Below, in pieces: positions 24,580 through 25,844 of a stretch of DNA of 25,844 nt. The notes under the pieces are model-generated. The model worked only from the letters and a program-made list of their open reading frames with translations. It was not told the DNA's origin and made no database searches. The stretch is from Rhodobiaceae bacterium. Its GTDB lineage: Bacteria > Pseudomonadota > Alphaproteobacteria > Parvibaculales > Parvibaculaceae. The stretch covers positions 1 to 25,844 of the forward strand of contig DAIEIL010000006.1 of the NCBI GenBank assembly GCA_027352645.1, in the 5' to 3' direction. Each line of letters begins with the position of its first letter. Positions within the stretch are counted from its first letter, which is position 1. Position numbers and translations under genes: made by a program.

Positions 24580-25844
24580 ATGAACGTACTCGTCATCGGC
24601 TCAGGCGGCCGGGAACATGCTCTCTGCTGGAAGCTCGCATCGAGCCCGCTCCTGAGCCGGCTTTACTGCGCGCCGGGCAATGGCGGCATCGCGAAGGTCG
24701 CCGAATGCGTGCCCCTGAAGCCGCTCGATTTCGACGCCATCGTCGCCTTCTGCCGCGAGAGGGACATCGGCTTCGTCATGATCGGTCCGGAAGACCCGTT
24801 GGTGAACGGCCTCGTCGACCGGCTGGACCGTGAAGGCATCAAGTCCTTCGGGCCAAGCGCGGCCGCCGCCCGGCTCGAAGGCTCCAAGGGCTTCACCAAG
24901 GATCTCTGCGCCGAGTTCAACATTCCGACCGCTGCCTATGGCCGCTTCTCCAACGCCGCAGATGCGAAAGCCTTCGTGAAGGCCAATGGCGCGCCCATCG
25001 TCGTCAAGGCGGACGGGCTTGCAGCGGGCAAGGGCGTGACGGTTGCCGAAACGGTGGAACAGGCGGACGCGGCCATCGACGAGATTTTCAGCGGGCGCTT
25101 CGGCGCGGCGGGCGCGGAAGTCGTGGTCGAGGAATTTCTCGATGGCGAGGAAGCGAGCTTCTTCGCCTTTTGCGACGGAAAAACCGTGATGGCGCTTGCG
25201 ACCGCGCAGGACCATAAGCGCGTCTTCGACGGCGACAAGGGCCCGAACACAGGTGGCATGGGCGCCTATTCGCCCGCACCTGTCCTCACACCCGATCTCA
25301 TCGCGCGGGTGATGCGCGAAATCATCGAACCGACCGCCGCCGCCATGCGAAAGCGCGGCACGCCGTTCAAGGGCGTCTTCTTCGCCGGTCTCATGATCAC
25401 GAAAAAGGGCCCGCAGCTCATCGAATACAATACGCGCTTCGGCGATCCCGAGACGCAGGTTCTCATGACGCGGCTCAAATCCGACCTTCTGCCGGCGCTG
25501 ATCGCAACCCATGACGGCACGCTCGACAAGATCGCGCTCGAATGGAAGGACGAGGTGGCGCTGACCGTCGTCATGGCCGCGAATGGCTATCCGGGCGACT
25601 ATGTGAAGGACACGGAGATCAAGGGGCTCGACAAGGCTGGCGCCGTCGAGAATGTGCAGGTCTTCCATGCCGGAACACGCGCCGATGGCGCGCGCATTCT
25701 CGCCACGGGCGGTCGCGTGCTCAACGTGACGGCAACCGGCAAAACGGTTTCCGAGGCGCAGGCGACGGCTTATCGCGCCGCCGATCTTATCGACTGGCCG
25801 GAAGGCTTCTGCCGCCGCGACATCGGCTGGCGCGCAATCGAACG
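24580..25844 (+). CDS. purD: Phosphoribosylamine-glycine ligase, 3' end cut by the window
   Basis: At least 421 residues of an ATP-grasp enzyme that joins glycine to 5-phosphoribosylamine in purine synthesis. Diagnostic blocks are VIGSGGREHALCWKL at the N-terminus, GPEDPLVNGL, VVKADGLAAGKGV, the DHKRVFDGDKGPNTGGMG run, and EYNTRFGDPETQ with metal-binding residues. PurD proteins are about 420-430 residues, so only a few codons are missing past 25844. The ATG at 24580 has AGGGAAG some distance upstream. The gene is divergent from xseA across 135 bases that hold a palindrome and a modest promoter match (TTGCCT and TACAAG, 16 bases apart). Confidence 0.97.
   Translation, partial: MNVLVIGSGGREHALCWKLASSPLLSRLYCAPGNGGIAKVAECVPLKPLDFDAIVAFCRERDIGFVMIGPEDPLVNGLVDRLDREGIKSFGPSAAAARLEGSKGFTKDLCAEFNIPTAAYGRFSNAADAKAFVKANGAPIVVKADGLAAGKGVTVAETVEQADAAIDEIFSGRFGAAGAEVVVEEFLDGEEASFFAFCDGKTVMALATAQDHKRVFDGDKGPNTGGMGAYSPAPVLTPDLIARVMREIIEPTAAAMRKRGTPFKGVFFAGLMITKKGPQLIEYNTRFGDPETQVLMTRLKSDLLPALIATHDGTLDKIALEWKDEVALTVVMAANGYPGDYVKDTEIKGLDKAGAVENVQVFHAGTRADGARILATGGRVLNVTATGKTVSEAQATAYRAADLIDWPEGFCRRDIGWRAIE

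Overview
The window is GC-rich DNA from an alphaproteobacterium. The gene order (rsmD end, HAD-IIA next to ribF, pmbA/inositol-monophosphatase/DUF4170, DUF374-waaA-lpxK, DUF2093, xseA divergent from purD) is the kind seen in Hyphomicrobiales/Parvibaculum-like genomes. I cannot name the species from sequence alone. It reads as ordinary chromosome: no insertion sequence, prophage, CRISPR array, rRNA or tRNA was seen. I do not see a new multi-gene defence or mobile system; the interest lies in individual genes and sites.

Layout. 1-172 is the end of rsmD, meeting tail-to-tail a small low-GC gene (77 aa, TTG start). 447-3147 holds a HAD-IIA protein, ribF, and an ETF-beta lysine methyltransferase-like gene broken by one in-frame TAA. 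3163-5854 holds an HdeD-type membrane protein, an enoyl-CoA isomerase-like protein, DUF1993 and DUF6101 proteins. 5999-7525 is a UbiD-family decarboxylase with a clear terminator. 7780-8517 is a lipoprotein of the LapG-like transglutaminase/cysteine-protease family. The minus-strand block 8526-12052 holds terC, two yceI genes, cytochrome b561 and a macro-domain gene; b561 and the two yceI genes overlap and form one unit.

12144-15690 holds MAPEG, pmbA (tldE), an inositol-monophosphatase-type phosphatase, DUF4170 and tspO. 15873-21851 is a lipid A/Kdo block: MsbA-like flippase, DUF374 acyltransferase, waaA, lpxK and an LpxL-like acyltransferase. Together these add Kdo, 4'-phosphate and secondary acyl chains to lipid A and move it across the inner membrane. 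21859-24444 (minus) holds an M23 peptidase, a DUF2093 protein and xseA. purD begins at 24580 and runs off the window only a few codons before its expected end.

Genes are tightly packed, with many 1-14 nt overlaps (ATGA, GTGA and TTGA junctions) and several TTG/GTG starts. No gene-free stretch exceeds 300 bases; the longest is 7526-7779, which holds a terminator and an inverted repeat.
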